A DNA stretch of 64,000 nt, from IMG/VR virus record IMGVR_UViG_3300010160_000036, positions 1 through 64,000 of that record. One strand, written 5' to 3'. Within the stretch, counting starts at the first letter, position 1. Each line of letters starts with the position of its first letter. The DNA comes from a virus. Below the pieces are notes generated by a model. That model was given only the letters and a program-made list of their open reading frames with translations. It searched no databases and was not told the DNA's origin. The position numbers were made by a program, and so were the translations under genes. Positions 63,697-64,000 of this stretch are shown here, one piece after another.

Positions 63697-64000
63697 GTAA
63701 TACATTATGCGTATTACCCTGGATGCATCTAGCAACACATCCAAACGGGGGCGCAAGCCTCTGTTGCCGTAGCAACCACACAGACGCAGTTAGTTGGGCA
63801 AAAAAATCTAACACACATAATCTTGTTATGTTAGATAACGATAGTGTGGAAGATATAATGAACAGCGAGAAGTTCGTTGAAGTTAGACAAGCAATGATTG
63901 ATGGTAAACGACCTGTTGAATGTGAAGGTTGTTGGAAAGATGAAGATGCTGGCATTAAAAGTAAACGCCAGTACGAGAATGAGCGTTGGGCACACATTAT
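63693..64000 (+). CDS. N-terminal-twitch radical SAM protein 4 (cut by right edge)
   Basis: The first 102 codons are present and open to the window end. They encode the N-terminal Cys module of this family: CVLPWMHLATHP, GASLCCRSNH, then MIDGKRPVECEGCWKDEDA. The module closely matches those of the three preceding genes, so a fourth radical SAM enzyme is expected although the CxxxCxxC core lies beyond the edge. It starts within the stop region of the previous gene (ATGA overlap). Confidence 0.75.
   Translation, partial: MSNTLCVLPWMHLATHPNGGASLCCRSNHTDAVSWAKKSNTHNLVMLDNDSVEDIMNSEKFVEVRQAMIDGKRPVECEGCWKDEDAGIKSKRQYENERWAHI

Overview
This window is a piece of the genome of a T4-like myovirus (contractile-tailed caudovirus). 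It is AT-rich and coding-dense, with no rRNA, tRNA, insertion sequence or CRISPR array that I can see. The assignment rests on recognisable T4 homologues: portal gp20, a gp67-like core protein, protease gp21, scaffold gp22, major capsid gp23, recombination proteins gp46/gp47, late sigma factor gp55, baseplate proteins gp26, gp53, gp5, gp25 and gp6, and a shared late-promoter motif (G/C-A/T-TAAATA). The form of many proteins resembles marine or freshwater relatives such as cyanophages and pelagiphages rather than T4 itself. Examples are the long gp55 with a large insertion, a giant wedge-associated protein, and N-terminal-twitch radical SAM enzymes. The host cannot be named from this sequence.

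Layout. 1-4626 (minus): two low-complexity tail-fibre or adhesin-like proteins with a shared N-terminus; the left one runs off the window. 4719-5464: a degenerate HNH-like zinc protein and a DUF6165-like protein, convergent. 5465-5671: two strong minus-strand terminators around an isolated late promoter. 5672-11697 (minus): the head module in T4 order (20, 78-aa protein, 67-like, 21, 22, 23). 11725-15561 (minus): tape-measure protein carrying a transglycosylase-like domain. 15630-16675 (plus): gp26-like protein with a convincing -1 ribosomal frameshift signal leading into a 76-residue extension. 16676-17191: about 500 non-coding bases rich in hairpins between convergent genes. 17192-23029 (minus): PD-(D/E)XK nuclease, GIY-YIG nuclease, gp46, gp47, a 2-oxoglutarate oxygenase-like protein and gp55. 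23156-55365 (plus): baseplate and fibre module, dominated by a 6145-residue protein. 55415-64000 (plus): a tightly packed operon of a small conserved protein, three GT-A-like glycosyltransferases, one unknown, one sulfotransferase-like protein and four successive N-terminal-twitch radical SAM proteins; the last is cut by the right edge.

How it works together. The late sigma gene has both a host-type promoter and a late-type motif. Seventeen late-type motifs sit before head, tail, baseplate and fibre genes, and one precedes the modification operon. The most interesting system is that modification operon: its late-type promoter suggests that glycosyl, sulfo and radical-SAM chemistry is applied while virions are being built, so the likely substrates are virion or host-surface molecules. 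The second is the gp26 frameshift, a probable T4-type counterpart of the G/GT tail-chaperone switch, lying next to the tape-measure gene. Start positions were revised from ORF limits where a ribosome binding site or ATG argued for it (gp21, gp26, GIY-YIG, the oxygenase, gp25, the sulfotransferase-like protein, the second radical SAM).
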